A DNA stretch of 64,000 bases. Source: Gemmata sp. (lineage in GTDB: Bacteria; Planctomycetota; Planctomycetia; Gemmatales; Gemmataceae). The translations under genes were made by a program, and so were the position numbers. The notes below the pieces were generated by a model. The model had not been told where the DNA came from and ran no database searches. It saw only the letters and a program-made list of their open reading frames with translations. The stretch is from positions 1 through 64,000 of the forward strand of contig JANWYJ010000039.1 in the NCBI GenBank assembly GCA_025055115.1. The letters are read 5' to 3'. Below are positions 8,873 through 17,576 of this stretch, piece by piece; position 1 is the stretch's first letter, and every line of letters begins with the position of its first letter.

Positions 8873-10282
8873 ATGCCCACACTCGCCGACCTGGGACACA
8901 TTCTGATCACCCATCGCATCGTCTCCGCCCCGCGCTGGCAACGGGTGGCCAAAGCTAACCCCGGGAACCTCTCCGCGATTCTCGACGCTCTGACTGCAGA
9001 ACCGCCCGAATGGTGGACGAACGATTCCTCTTCTCCCCCTCCGGGGCTGACCGATTATCAACGCCAGGCGATCGAAGCGTGGTACGAGACAGGTCGTGGC
9101 GCACTGGCCCGACAGTTAGCACTGAACCAGTTCATTCTGTTGGAGCAGCTTGGCCAAGGTGGCCAGGGAACGGTCTACAAAGCCCGGCAGCTCAGCCCCA
9201 ACCGCTTTGTGGCCATCAAAACGCTGCGGCAGGATTCCGAAGCCCGTCGAGTGCGATTCGAGCAGGAAGCCAAAGCCTTGATGCGGATTCAACATCCTGC
9301 AGTGGCGCGGTTTTATCTTTATGAACGGCTGCGGGATAGCGCAGGGAAGCCCACGGACGAGTACCTTATCGCGATGGAATATGTTGAGGGCATCGATCTG
9401 GCTCGATTGTTGCTACAGGTGGGCCGGGTGGCGTGGCCGGTGGTGGTGCGCTGGGCGGTGCAGTTGTTGGATGGCTTCGCCGTCATTCACCGCATGGGCC
9501 TGATTCACCGCGATGTCAAGCCCGGCAACATCATGATTTCTGGTTTCGTGGCCCACCAGAACGAAGTCAGCACATCCACCACCGCCAAGTTGTTGGATTT
9601 TGGGGCCGTCAAGCCAGCCCGGGAGGTCGTCGTCCGGACGGGGACGAAACGTATCTTCATGGGCACCCGGGAATATGCAGCCCCAGAACAATGGATGGAA
9701 GAAACCGTCACCGCGTCCGATTTGTATGCGTTGGGGGCGACCTTCTTTGAGGCCCTCACGGGGCGGCCACCATATCTTGTTGAAGGCCGTGATGTGATGG
9801 GGTTTCTCAAGGCCCATACCCAAGCCCCCGTGCCTCATGTCAGCGATTTCAACCCCGAGGTGCCTGACGCACTCGAACGGCTCATTCGCCAGATGCTCTG
9901 CAAAGACCCCGCCGACCGCGGCGACGCTACGCAACTGGCCAGGGCTTTTCGCGAGCTACTCCCGGTTCGCGAACGGCCGCCGGCGGTTGAAGCGGCACCC
10001 TCCGGGGGTATTTCCCGCCTCCACGGGCCAGCTCCCCAAGACGTGTTCCGCATCTCGAAGACAATCCCTCAGAAAATTGAAGAAAAAACCCTTTGGGATC
10101 GAATTTCTCATCCTTTCTTCACAATTCTTGAACGATTGTTTCTCTCACCTGCGCTGCGGCCTGTGGCCGGTCATGAACCCCCAGCAGGGCAACGACTTGC
10201 GACGCTCCTACGGCAACCGCTGGTGTTGATCACACTCGGGCTTCTCGTGGTGCTGGTAATTTGGTTAATGTGGTTTCGCTGA
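8873..10282 (+). CDS. Hanks-type Ser/Thr protein kinase with C-terminal membrane anchor
   Basis: 469 residues from ATG 8873; the frame is open from 8705, but the earlier part has no recognisable domain. After an alpha-helical N-terminal segment (1-85) comes the kinase domain: Gly loop LGQGGQGTVY (about 93-102), the VAIK lysine, catalytic loop HRDVKPGN from His212, DFG from Asp242, and APE (270-272). One membrane helix ends the protein (about 449-469), with no extracellular domain. The kinase therefore faces the cytoplasm and is tail-anchored. The next gene, an FHA protein, could bind its phosphothreonines. Such kinases are abundant in planctomycetes. Confidence 0.92.
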   Translation: MPTLADLGHILITHRIVSAPRWQRVAKANPGNLSAILDALTAEPPEWWTNDSSSPPPGLTDYQRQAIEAWYETGRGALARQLALNQFILLEQLGQGGQGTVYKARQLSPNRFVAIKTLRQDSEARRVRFEQEAKALMRIQHPAVARFYLYERLRDSAGKPTDEYLIAMEYVEGIDLARLLLQVGRVAWPVVVRWAVQLLDGFAVIHRMGLIHRDVKPGNIMISGFVAHQNEVSTSTTAKLLDFGAVKPAREVVVRTGTKRIFMGTREYAAPEQWMEETVTASDLYALGATFFEALTGRPPYLVEGRDVMGFLKAHTQAPVPHVSDFNPEVPDALERLIRQMLCKDPADRGDATQLARAFRELLPVRERPPAVEAAPSGGISRLHGPAPQDVFRISKTIPQKIEEKTLWDRISHPFFTILERLFLSPALRPVAGHEPPAGQRLATLLRQPLVLITLGLLVVLVIWLMWFR

Positions 10283-10394
10283 GAATTTTCTTTCGGAGCC
10301 GTTCATAAGGTATAGTGATGTAGCCGCTTTGCACCGGACGACGGTCAGTGCCAGCCCGGTGGCTGCTCCCCATCGCCCCCGGACGTTATCTCAC

Positions 10395-11729
10395 ATGGAT
10401 TATCATCTACAGAATCTCCGCACTGGAGAAACTCTGAAGCTTCACCCCGAGCGAACACTCATCGGCACCGCCGAACATGCGACCGTCCGCACCAGTGCTG
10501 GACCTTATCTGGCCGCGCTAGCCGTGCGTCTCCCCGGTGGATGGATGATTTTTGGCCTCGGGGACGATGAATCGGTCACCTATAATCGTCAACCTTTCTT
10601 AGCCGGGCAGCGGATGATTCCCAAACGGGGCGATTTGCTCATGGTGGGCGAGGAAAAATTCACCCTCCTTCGTCCTGGCAATCCGGCGGAAAGCCTACCG
10701 CCGGCGCATGCCCTGCCCCCGGAAGGTTCTTTCGCCTACATTCAATATCCCGATGGCAAGGACGAATGCCGAGCACTCGATCACGACCTGCTGTTTGGAC
10801 GGCTTTCCTACTGCCACGTTCAGCTCGCCGATACCCGCTTATCGCGACTCAATGCCCTGCTCGCTTGGTGTCAGGGAGAATGGTACGTTCACAATCTCAC
10901 GAAAAAAGTGATTGGGAAGAACCGCAAACCCGTCGCCCACTTCAGCCCGGTCTATGATGGGGATGAACTGCTCATCGGCCCATTGACCGTGCGCTTAGAA
11001 ATCCGCCAACCGGGTGATATTGCCGCTCCAACACCCTTACCAGCCGAAAGCTTCTTGGCTCCGTCGTCATCGGTGCGTTCGTGGGAACTCCCCACCGGAC
11101 CGGGCCTAGGAACAGCTACCGATATCAACGATGCTACCGATGACGGCAGCGGTGAAACCCCCGCCTTGCCCAACATGGTCCTTTTGCGAGCCAACGCCCA
11201 ACGCTTCGACAACTGGCTGAAAGCGCAGCATCCCCAACCGGCCGAAGCCAAAGGCGGGCTGGCCGGCTGGTTTGGCTCCCAACGCGACTGGCTTCGCCGC
11301 TTCTGGTACGATACCCCCGAAACGACCACTGCCCGCAACCTGCGTCATGCAGGACGCCCCGAAGAAGCTTTTCACGTTCTCGAACGCGCGATCCGGGCGC
11401 GTCCCAATAGCCCCGACTTGCTCCGTGAACTCTACCATCTTTACGAAGCTGTCGGTTTCCACGATCTGTGCTACCGCCCCTTGCGGCAGATCGAGAAACT
11501 GGCTGGCGACCGACCCGACCCCTGGGTATTGGAAAGGCTGGCCCATCTGTGCGAGCAACTCAGTCTCGATCAACCGACGATGCTGGAGCGGGCGATCGAT
11601 TATTGGACAAAACTCGAAAAAGCGACCGGAACGACGCGTACACGCGAAAAGAACAACGTCTTGGCCCGACGTGCCTTGCGCGATCGGGGTCTGTCCGGCG
11701 CCAATAGCGGCAACGACAGCGGCTTCTAG
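10395..11729 (+). CDS. FHA-domain protein with C-terminal helical repeats
   Basis: 444 residues from ATG 10395; the frame opens at 10329 but the FHA fold begins right at MDYHLQNLRTGE. Two FHA-like beta-sandwich regions can be seen, about 1-95 and 115-205; the second has LLFGRLSYCHVQLADTRLSR, resembling the GR...H/S...SR phosphothreonine-binding face. The first copy looks degenerate. A linker and a Trp-rich stretch follow, then TPR-like helices near 310-410 (HAGRPEEAFHVLERAIRARP). It sits 112 bases after the membrane kinase on the same strand, suggesting a kinase-reader pair. Target unknown. Confidence 0.75.
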   Translation: MDYHLQNLRTGETLKLHPERTLIGTAEHATVRTSAGPYLAALAVRLPGGWMIFGLGDDESVTYNRQPFLAGQRMIPKRGDLLMVGEEKFTLLRPGNPAESLPPAHALPPEGSFAYIQYPDGKDECRALDHDLLFGRLSYCHVQLADTRLSRLNALLAWCQGEWYVHNLTKKVIGKNRKPVAHFSPVYDGDELLIGPLTVRLEIRQPGDIAAPTPLPAESFLAPSSSVRSWELPTGPGLGTATDINDATDDGSGETPALPNMVLLRANAQRFDNWLKAQHPQPAEAKGGLAGWFGSQRDWLRRFWYDTPETTTARNLRHAGRPEEAFHVLERAIRARPNSPDLLRELYHLYEAVGFHDLCYRPLRQIEKLAGDRPDPWVLERLAHLCEQLSLDQPTMLERAIDYWTKLEKATGTTRTREKNNVLARRALRDRGLSGANSGNDSGF

Positions 11730-11783
11730 AGTCGCCCCCTGGCAGTGGCGTTTGTGGGGATGCTCCGCGCGACGACGGTTTCT

Positions 11784-11829
11784 GGTTTCTCAAGTCTCAT
11801 AGTGAGGGTTTCTCAAGTCTCATAGTGAG
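11784..11829. repeat. perfect tandem repeat, 2 x 23 nt
   Basis: Copies at 11784-11806 and 11807-11829 are identical (core CTCAAGTCTCATAGTGAG), followed by the start of a possible third copy. Confidence 0.93.
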
Positions 11830-12075
11830 GGTCTCTCATATTTATTGCAGGGTCAGCCCGAACCGCATCAAGCCGCTTCGGGTAGCGTAGCGGCTCCCGA
11901 GACTTCCAGCTTCCCAGTGGAGCCGTTGTCGGTTGCTGGTACTGGTTCTGCTACTGCCCAGGTTGATGAAGTATCGGTTCGGGAAGAGTTCTACGAAACG
12001 TGTGCGAGCAACCCTCTTGACAACAATCCTCGAACCACAGGAATTGTCCTGCGCGTGGGGGAGTGCGGACCATCC

Positions 12076-12105
12076 GCAATGTAAGTTCTTGCAATGTAAG
12101 TTCTT
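12076..12105. repeat. perfect tandem repeat, 2 x 15 nt
   Basis: GCAATGTAAGTTCTT occurs at 12076-12090 and again at 12091-12105. Confidence 0.93.
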
Positions 12106-12255
12106 GAAAAAACACTTGTACAGCAATGGCCCCACGTCGGCGCCCCACGGGGGAGTCGTTGAACAGGCAGCAGATATTGAAGGTATAGGATGAAGGCCGC
12201 GCCCGGTTGATTTAGTCACCTCGGAGGCTCGTTCACCCAACGCCGTGGGTCGCGG

Positions 12256-13758
12256 TTAGACTCCTTTGGCGGCATCGCGGACTTCGCCTTTGGGCAAGTT
12301 GGGCACGGCCTTCAGGTGCGAGAGCATCCGATCTTTAAAAGTTTGCACGCCCGGTTGACCATAGGGGTTTGTCCCCATGAGTCGTCCTTCCACAACGGTG
12401 GCTAGCATGAGCAGTTGCAGTAACTGCCCGATGGTGTGTTCGGAAATGATGGGCAAAATGATCTCCGCAGTGGGTCGGCCCACATCCCAGAAGCCTTCCG
12501 TAGTTGCTTTGTAAGCCGCTTCGAGAAGGTCCGGTAGGCCTTTGCGGCTGAATTGGTTCAAATCATCCTCGTTGCGATCGGACATTCCGATCATGACCGG
12601 GGGGTGTTTGGCTTGTCGCACGCTGAGATGGATGATGAATTTGTCGCGGAGGCCATCTTGGAATTGCTGCCCTCGGCCATGCATGTCGCGTGGGCAGACC
12701 GAGGTCAGTGGTGTAGCACCGCGATTGGCCTTGCCCAACGATTCCGCCAAGAGTTGATCGTACCACCAGCCCACCGCTTCGAGTTTCTTGGACCAAGCTG
12801 CAAGAACGCGAATGGTTTTCCCCCGTTCGTACATCAGGTGATTGATGGCGGCCAACTGCAGAACCGGGTTACGGTCGAAAGGTTCTTCGATGAAGCGCCG
12901 CGTCATGGTTGCTGCGCCCAAGAGCATCGCGCGAACATCCAAGCCCATCACCGCCGCCGGAAGCAGCCCCACGGCCGTGAAGACACTGAAACGGCCGCCC
13001 ACATCATCGGGAATGGTCAGAATTTGATCATCGCTGAAGCCTTCCATCTTGCAAACATCACGCAAGCGTGAGCGTGCCCCGGTGATGGGAACGATCACCT
13101 TGCGTAACAACTCGGATTTGGGGCCATAGAACTTCGCGGCCTCGGCCCGCAATGCACGAAACGCGGCCGCGGTTTCGAGTGTCTCGCCCGACTTGCTGAT
13201 AACGATGATCCCCCAGCGTTCCTCGACTAAGTCGGGGTCGACACAACTATTTTCCAAAAGTTCTAACAATTCCTGAAGGGTATCATTATCGGCACTATTC
13301 CCCTCGAAGTAGATGCGCGGTCGCCCCATACGGAGCTTGGGCGGCATTTCGTTGTGGTAACTGTGGCCGAGGGCCTCCAAGAGTGCTTTGGGAGCCAGGT
13401 AGTTGCCCCCCGTTCCTAAAATGACCACCCGATCGACGGTATCACGCAATTGTTGGGCTAGCCGGAGAATTTTTCCCAAATCACTGGCATCGTGCCGGCG
13501 TTTGTAGCCATCGAGGAGCTTCTGGGGCATGTCGATGAAACCCGCTTGCAGTGGCCGCATCTTCGGGGGTGGGTTTTGTAATTCCCGCTCCGCGACGACC
13601 TGTCCGCGAATGCGGATTGCCTCATCTTTGATGCGGTCTACCGCCTCCGCCGGCAAAAGATATTGGCTTTGCAACTCGGCAACCGGCGACCACGTTTCGA
13701 CTAACGGGACCAACAGCCGTTGGAACTGAAACTCGATGTTTTCGTCAGGTAATTGCAT
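12256..13758 (-). CDS. pgi: glucose-6-phosphate isomerase
   Basis: 500 residues. Pgi interconverts glucose-6-phosphate and fructose-6-phosphate in glycolysis and gluconeogenesis. Two SIS sugar-phosphate domains are visible: GTGGNYLAPKALLEA, EGNSADNDT and ISKSGETLET mark the phosphate site. WYDQLLAESLGK carries the catalytic Glu, and RDMHGRGQQFQDG the His region of the Bacillus/Thermus-type enzyme. The usual GIGGS reads GTGGN here, a mild deviation. The gene is divergent from apgM, with about 90 bases between starts, so two glycolytic enzymes may share a control region. Confidence 0.95.
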   Translation of the reverse strand: MQLPDENIEFQFQRLLVPLVETWSPVAELQSQYLLPAEAVDRIKDEAIRIRGQVVAERELQNPPPKMRPLQAGFIDMPQKLLDGYKRRHDASDLGKILRLAQQLRDTVDRVVILGTGGNYLAPKALLEALGHSYHNEMPPKLRMGRPRIYFEGNSADNDTLQELLELLENSCVDPDLVEERWGIIVISKSGETLETAAAFRALRAEAAKFYGPKSELLRKVIVPITGARSRLRDVCKMEGFSDDQILTIPDDVGGRFSVFTAVGLLPAAVMGLDVRAMLLGAATMTRRFIEEPFDRNPVLQLAAINHLMYERGKTIRVLAAWSKKLEAVGWWYDQLLAESLGKANRGATPLTSVCPRDMHGRGQQFQDGLRDKFIIHLSVRQAKHPPVMIGMSDRNEDDLNQFSRKGLPDLLEAAYKATTEGFWDVGRPTAEIILPIISEHTIGQLLQLLMLATVVEGRLMGTNPYGQPGVQTFKDRMLSHLKAVPNLPKGEVRDAAKGV

Positions 13759-13851
13759 CGGCTGACCCTACTCGGGGGAAGGTGTGGTCGCGATCCAGAT
13801 TCAGCTCACGATAACTGTACGTCATTCTTGGCAGTGCGTAAACTTTTCTGC

Positions 13852-15057
13852 ATGAACATGCACGATCTGATTCGCGAACTGCGTGAACCGGCGCAGACTA
13901 AGATAGTTTTACTAGTGGCCGATGGATTGGGGGGGCTACCCCTGCAACCCGGCGGACTGACGGAACTCGAAACGGCCCACACCCCCAACCTCGACGAATG
14001 TGCGAAAGCCGGTGTCACGGGGCTGAGTATACCGGTTCTACCAGGTATTACACCCGGTAGCGGTCCTGGGCATCTTGCTCTGTTCGGCTACGATCCTCTC
14101 GAGTATCGGATCGGTCGGGGAATTTTGGAAGCCTTGGGAATCAACTTCCCCGTCGGCAAAAAGGATGTCGCCATTCGAGGTAATTTCTGCACCCTCGATT
14201 CAACTGGTAAAATCATCGACCGCCGCGCTGGGCGACCGAGCAACGAGAAAAACCGCGCTGCGGTCGAGAAGCTGCGAACCATCCGCCTACCGGGAGTCGA
14301 ACTGTTCGTCGAGCCGGTGAAGGAACACCGCTTCGTGTTGGTGATCCGGGGCGACGATTTGGGCGACCGTGTCAATGATACCGATCCGCAAGCTGTTGGA
14401 GTGCCACCACTTGCGGCAGAAGGAGCGGATGAACCCTCCCGACGCACCGCCGCCGTCGTCAATCAATTCGTCGCTGCGGCGGTTCGTGTCTTGGCCGACG
14501 AAGGCCCTACCAATGGAGTCACTCTCCGCGGCTTCGCTACCTATCCGCAGATTGCAACGTTTGCCGACGTTTATGGTCTGCGTGCCGCCGCCATCGCCGT
14601 GTATCCGATGTACAAAGGATTGGCCCGCCTGGTTGGTATGGACATTCTCGACGCCGGCCAAACCGTCCAAAACCAAATCGAAACCCTCGCGCACGTCTGG
14701 AATCACTACGACTTCTTCTTTCTTCACTTCAAATATACCGACAGCACCGGTGAAGACGGCAACTTCCCCGCGAAAGTCCAGATGATCGAAAAACTCGATG
14801 CCACGATCCCCGAAATCCTCAAACTCCAACCGGATGTGCTGATTGTGACCGGCGACCACAGCACCCCCAGCAAGTTGAAATCGCACTCCTGGCACCCGGT
14901 ACCCACACTCCTTCTGGCTAACACCTGCCGACCCGATGATGTAACGCAGTTCAACGAAAAAGCTTGCCTTCGCGGCGGCTTGGGGCAATTCCCAGCGAAA
15001 CACCTGATGCTACTGGCCCTCGCCCACGCTCAGCGGCTCGGCAAATACGGTGCGTAG
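13852..15057 (+). CDS. apgM: archaeal-type cofactor-independent phosphoglycerate mutase
   Basis: 401 residues from ATG 13852 (a second ATG at 13858 is also possible). ApgM converts 3- to 2-phosphoglycerate with a metal-dependent phosphoserine mechanism and belongs to the alkaline phosphatase superfamily. Asp24 in VADGLGGLP and the Ser70 nucleophile in TPGSGPGHLAL are visible, as are Asp335-His336 in GDHSTPS with later His residues. The length fits the aPGAM group rather than the roughly 510-residue bacterial iPGM. The following FAD oxidoreductase starts five bases after the stop, so these two are probably cotranscribed. Confidence 0.93.
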   Translation: MNMHDLIRELREPAQTKIVLLVADGLGGLPLQPGGLTELETAHTPNLDECAKAGVTGLSIPVLPGITPGSGPGHLALFGYDPLEYRIGRGILEALGINFPVGKKDVAIRGNFCTLDSTGKIIDRRAGRPSNEKNRAAVEKLRTIRLPGVELFVEPVKEHRFVLVIRGDDLGDRVNDTDPQAVGVPPLAAEGADEPSRRTAAVVNQFVAAAVRVLADEGPTNGVTLRGFATYPQIATFADVYGLRAAAIAVYPMYKGLARLVGMDILDAGQTVQNQIETLAHVWNHYDFFFLHFKYTDSTGEDGNFPAKVQMIEKLDATIPEILKLQPDVLIVTGDHSTPSKLKSHSWHPVPTLLLANTCRPDDVTQFNEKACLRGGLGQFPAKHLMLLALAHAQRLGKYGA

Positions 15058-15061
15058 GGCC

Positions 15062-16519
15062 ATGAGCCGTACTTACGACGCGATCGTTGTCGGCTCTGGC
15101 CCCAATGGGTTGAGCGCCGCCATCGCTTTGGCCCAAGCGCAGCATTCCGTGTTGGTGGTGGAAGCCGCGGCCACAGTTGGTGGCGGGATGCGGACCGCCG
15201 AACGGACGCTGCCCGGCTTCCGGCACGATATTTGCTCATCTGTTCACCCCCTGGCGGTCGCCTCCCCTTTCTGGAAAACCCTGCCCCTACAACGATTCGG
15301 CCTCGAATGGATTCATCCCCCAATCACGTTTGCTCATCCTCTGGACAACGGCACCGCCGTAGCCCAGTGGCGCTCTTTGGACCACACCGCAAGCCGCCTG
15401 GGGGCCGATGCCCCAGCCTACCGGCAACTGATGGCCCCCTTTGTCGCCAACGCTGAGAGGCTTTTTGCGGATTTGGTAGGTCCCCTGGGGATTCCTCAGT
15501 ATCCCTGGCTCGCGGCCCGATTCGGTTGGCTCGGCCTGCGATCGGCCCAAGGTCTCGCCGAAGCGTGGTTCCGCACCCCCCCCGCCCGGGCATTACTGGC
15601 TGGGCTGGCCGCCCACGCCGTGTTGCCGCTGGATCGCCGCCCCAGCGCCGCGGTGGCTCTGATGCTGGGTATTGCCGGACATCACGTTGGCTGGCCGTCT
15701 CCTCGCGGCGGTGCCCAGCAACTGGCCAATGCCCTGGCAGCCTATTTCCGTCAACTCGGTGGGGAAATTCAGACCGGCTGGCCAGTGAAATCGCTCGCCA
15801 AGTTACCCCCCACGCGCGTGGTGCTGCTGGATTTGTCACCCCGGCACGTGGTGACGGTCGCAGGGCACTGCTTACCCCATAACTACTGCCGTCAGTTGCT
15901 CCGCTTTCGGCATGGTCCGGGAGTCTTCAAAGTGGATTGGGCCTTGGCCGGCCCGATCCCGTGGCAGGCCGTGGAATGTCGCCAAGCGGGAACGGTCCAT
16001 GTGGGGGGAACTTGGGAAGAGGTGGCCACCGCGGAAATAGCGCCCTGGCGCAAACAGCACGCGGAACGACCGTTCGTCATGCTCACACAACCCGGCGCAT
16101 TCGACAGCAGCCGCGCCCCCCCTGGCCAAACAACCGCCTGGGGCTATTGCCATGTGCCCCCCAACAGCACTCTCGACATGACCGCACGCATCGAAGCTCA
16201 AGTCGAACGCTTCGCTCCCGGCTTTCGCGACCTGATCCTCGCCCGACACACGATGAACTGCCAGGACATGGAAAATTACAACCCCAACTACATCGGGGGC
16301 GACATCGTGGGAGGAATTGCCGATCTGCGGCAGCTGTTCGCTCGCCCAACACTGCGACTCAACCCCTACACAACCCCCCACCCCGATCTGTTTCTCTGCT
16401 CAGCCTCAACTCCCCCCGGCGCGGGCGTTCATGGCATGTGTGGTTACTTTGCCGCCCAAGCAGCACTCCGCCGACTCCGACGATTGACCCGCCAATCTAA
16501 AGGGAGCAATGTGCTATAA
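15062..16519 (+). CDS. FAD-dependent phytoene-dehydrogenase-like oxidoreductase
   Basis: 485 residues from ATG 15062. The dinucleotide-binding motif GSGPNG (11-16) plus EAAATVGGGMRTAE is the Rossmann FAD entry of the NAD(P)/FAD-dependent amine oxidase/phytoene desaturase clan (CrtI or PYROXD2-like). The C-terminus ends in the typical SASTPPGAGVHGMCGYFAA FAD-contact segment. The exact substrate is unknown: carotenoid desaturases, retinol saturases and many unassigned oxidoreductases share this layout. No carotenoid gene is nearby. It lies between apgM and a polysaccharide deacetylase, all on the same strand. Confidence 0.85.
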   Translation: MSRTYDAIVVGSGPNGLSAAIALAQAQHSVLVVEAAATVGGGMRTAERTLPGFRHDICSSVHPLAVASPFWKTLPLQRFGLEWIHPPITFAHPLDNGTAVAQWRSLDHTASRLGADAPAYRQLMAPFVANAERLFADLVGPLGIPQYPWLAARFGWLGLRSAQGLAEAWFRTPPARALLAGLAAHAVLPLDRRPSAAVALMLGIAGHHVGWPSPRGGAQQLANALAAYFRQLGGEIQTGWPVKSLAKLPPTRVVLLDLSPRHVVTVAGHCLPHNYCRQLLRFRHGPGVFKVDWALAGPIPWQAVECRQAGTVHVGGTWEEVATAEIAPWRKQHAERPFVMLTQPGAFDSSRAPPGQTTAWGYCHVPPNSTLDMTARIEAQVERFAPGFRDLILARHTMNCQDMENYNPNYIGGDIVGGIADLRQLFARPTLRLNPYTTPHPDLFLCSASTPPGAGVHGMCGYFAAQAALRRLRRLTRQSKGSNVL

Positions 16520-16580
16520 CCGTAGTAAAAGCAATTGTCACACGGACGGAAGAAGCTACGCCCCACAACTTGGGATACTC

Positions 16581-17576
16581 ATGCCGCTGACCATCCCCTA
16601 TGTCATCACCGTCGATACCGAAGAAGAGTGGGATTGGTCCGCGGGGTATCCAACAGGGCCGACGCAAGTCACCAACATTGCCCGCTTGCCCCACTTTCAA
16701 GAGATCTGCGAACGCTATGGGGCCACCGTCACTTACTTTGTCAATCATGCGGTACTCGCAAATGCCGCAGCCCGGGAAGTGATCCAGCAGCTCGCCCAAC
16801 GGCCACAGGTCGAAATCGGCATGCACATTCACCCGTGGAACACTCCCCCGCTCCAAGCTGTGGATCGTGTGCGTGTTCGCGACAGCTTCCTACATAATCT
16901 CCCGACCGATTGGGCCACCGCGAAGCTCGAAACAGTTTATCGGGCGTTCCGTGAAGCCGGTCTCCAACCCGTGAGCTTTCGCGGAGGCCGGTACTCGACC
17001 AGCCCCGTTATCCAGCAATGGCTGCGTGAACATGGTTTTGTCGCGGATGCGTCGATATTGCCTTTCACAACCTGGGCCGACGACGGAGCGCCCGATTACC
17101 GGCACCGCGATCTTTTCCCGGTACGCTGTGCCGGCCAGCCTCCGTTGTGGGAATTACCCCTCAGTCTCGGTTACACCCGCCGGCCGTTTGCGTTCTGGCG
17201 CCGCGTGCATGCCGCTGCGGCAGGGCCACTGCGGCCTTTGCGGGGAGTGGCTGTGCTTGCCAAATTGGGAATTGTGGAGAAAGTGTGGCTCAACTTCGAG
17301 AATCCACTGGGTGAACAGATGGGCAAGTTGTGTCAGATTCTGACGCGCATGGGTGTACCCTATCTGTGTTTTACAATGCACAGTTCCTCCCTTTTACCGG
17401 GGGGCAGTCCGTACGCACCGAATCCTTCCGCGGTCGAACGTCTCTTTCGCAAACTCGAAACTACACTGGAATACCTGAGTCACAATCGGCATTTTCGCCC
17501 GGCGACGATCAAAGCCATCGCGGGGCATCTGGAGAATGAATACTATGCGCGTGATCGGCATCAGCCCGTTGGATAA
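16581..17576 (+). CDS. NodB-like polysaccharide deacetylase family protein
   Basis: 331 residues from ATG 16581. The NodB-homology fold is recognised from the first Asp motif VDTEEEW (Asp12) and the zinc-type HxH in GMHIHPW (His82, His84), followed by FRGGRYSTSP and a later WELPLSL strand. Such enzymes remove N- or O-acyl groups from glycans; the variant with DTEEEW and HIHPW is common in exopolysaccharide loci. No signal peptide is seen, so it probably acts on cytoplasmic or lipid-linked sugars. It overlaps the following carbamoyltransferase gene by 32 bases, strongly suggesting a shared pathway. Confidence 0.85.
   Translation: MPLTIPYVITVDTEEEWDWSAGYPTGPTQVTNIARLPHFQEICERYGATVTYFVNHAVLANAAAREVIQQLAQRPQVEIGMHIHPWNTPPLQAVDRVRVRDSFLHNLPTDWATAKLETVYRAFREAGLQPVSFRGGRYSTSPVIQQWLREHGFVADASILPFTTWADDGAPDYRHRDLFPVRCAGQPPLWELPLSLGYTRRPFAFWRRVHAAAAGPLRPLRGVAVLAKLGIVEKVWLNFENPLGEQMGKLCQILTRMGVPYLCFTMHSSSLLPGGSPYAPNPSAVERLFRKLETTLEYLSHNRHFRPATIKAIAGHLENEYYARDRHQPVG

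Larger units (their letters stand above)
11730..12255. other. convergent gap with two tandem repeats
   Basis: 526 bases between the FHA gene and the end of pgi. It holds a 2 x 23-nt repeat (11784-11829) and a 2 x 15-nt repeat (12076-12105). Short open frames exist on both strands but have no ribosome site or recognisable content. I see nothing else. Confidence 0.6.

Noticed and set aside
11845-12084. 79-codon frame after the FHA gene
   Set aside because: No ribosome site; its end lies in a tandem repeat, and the product has no recognisable content.
14287-15003. Open frame of 238 codons on the minus strand
   Set aside because: Antisense to apgM; no support.
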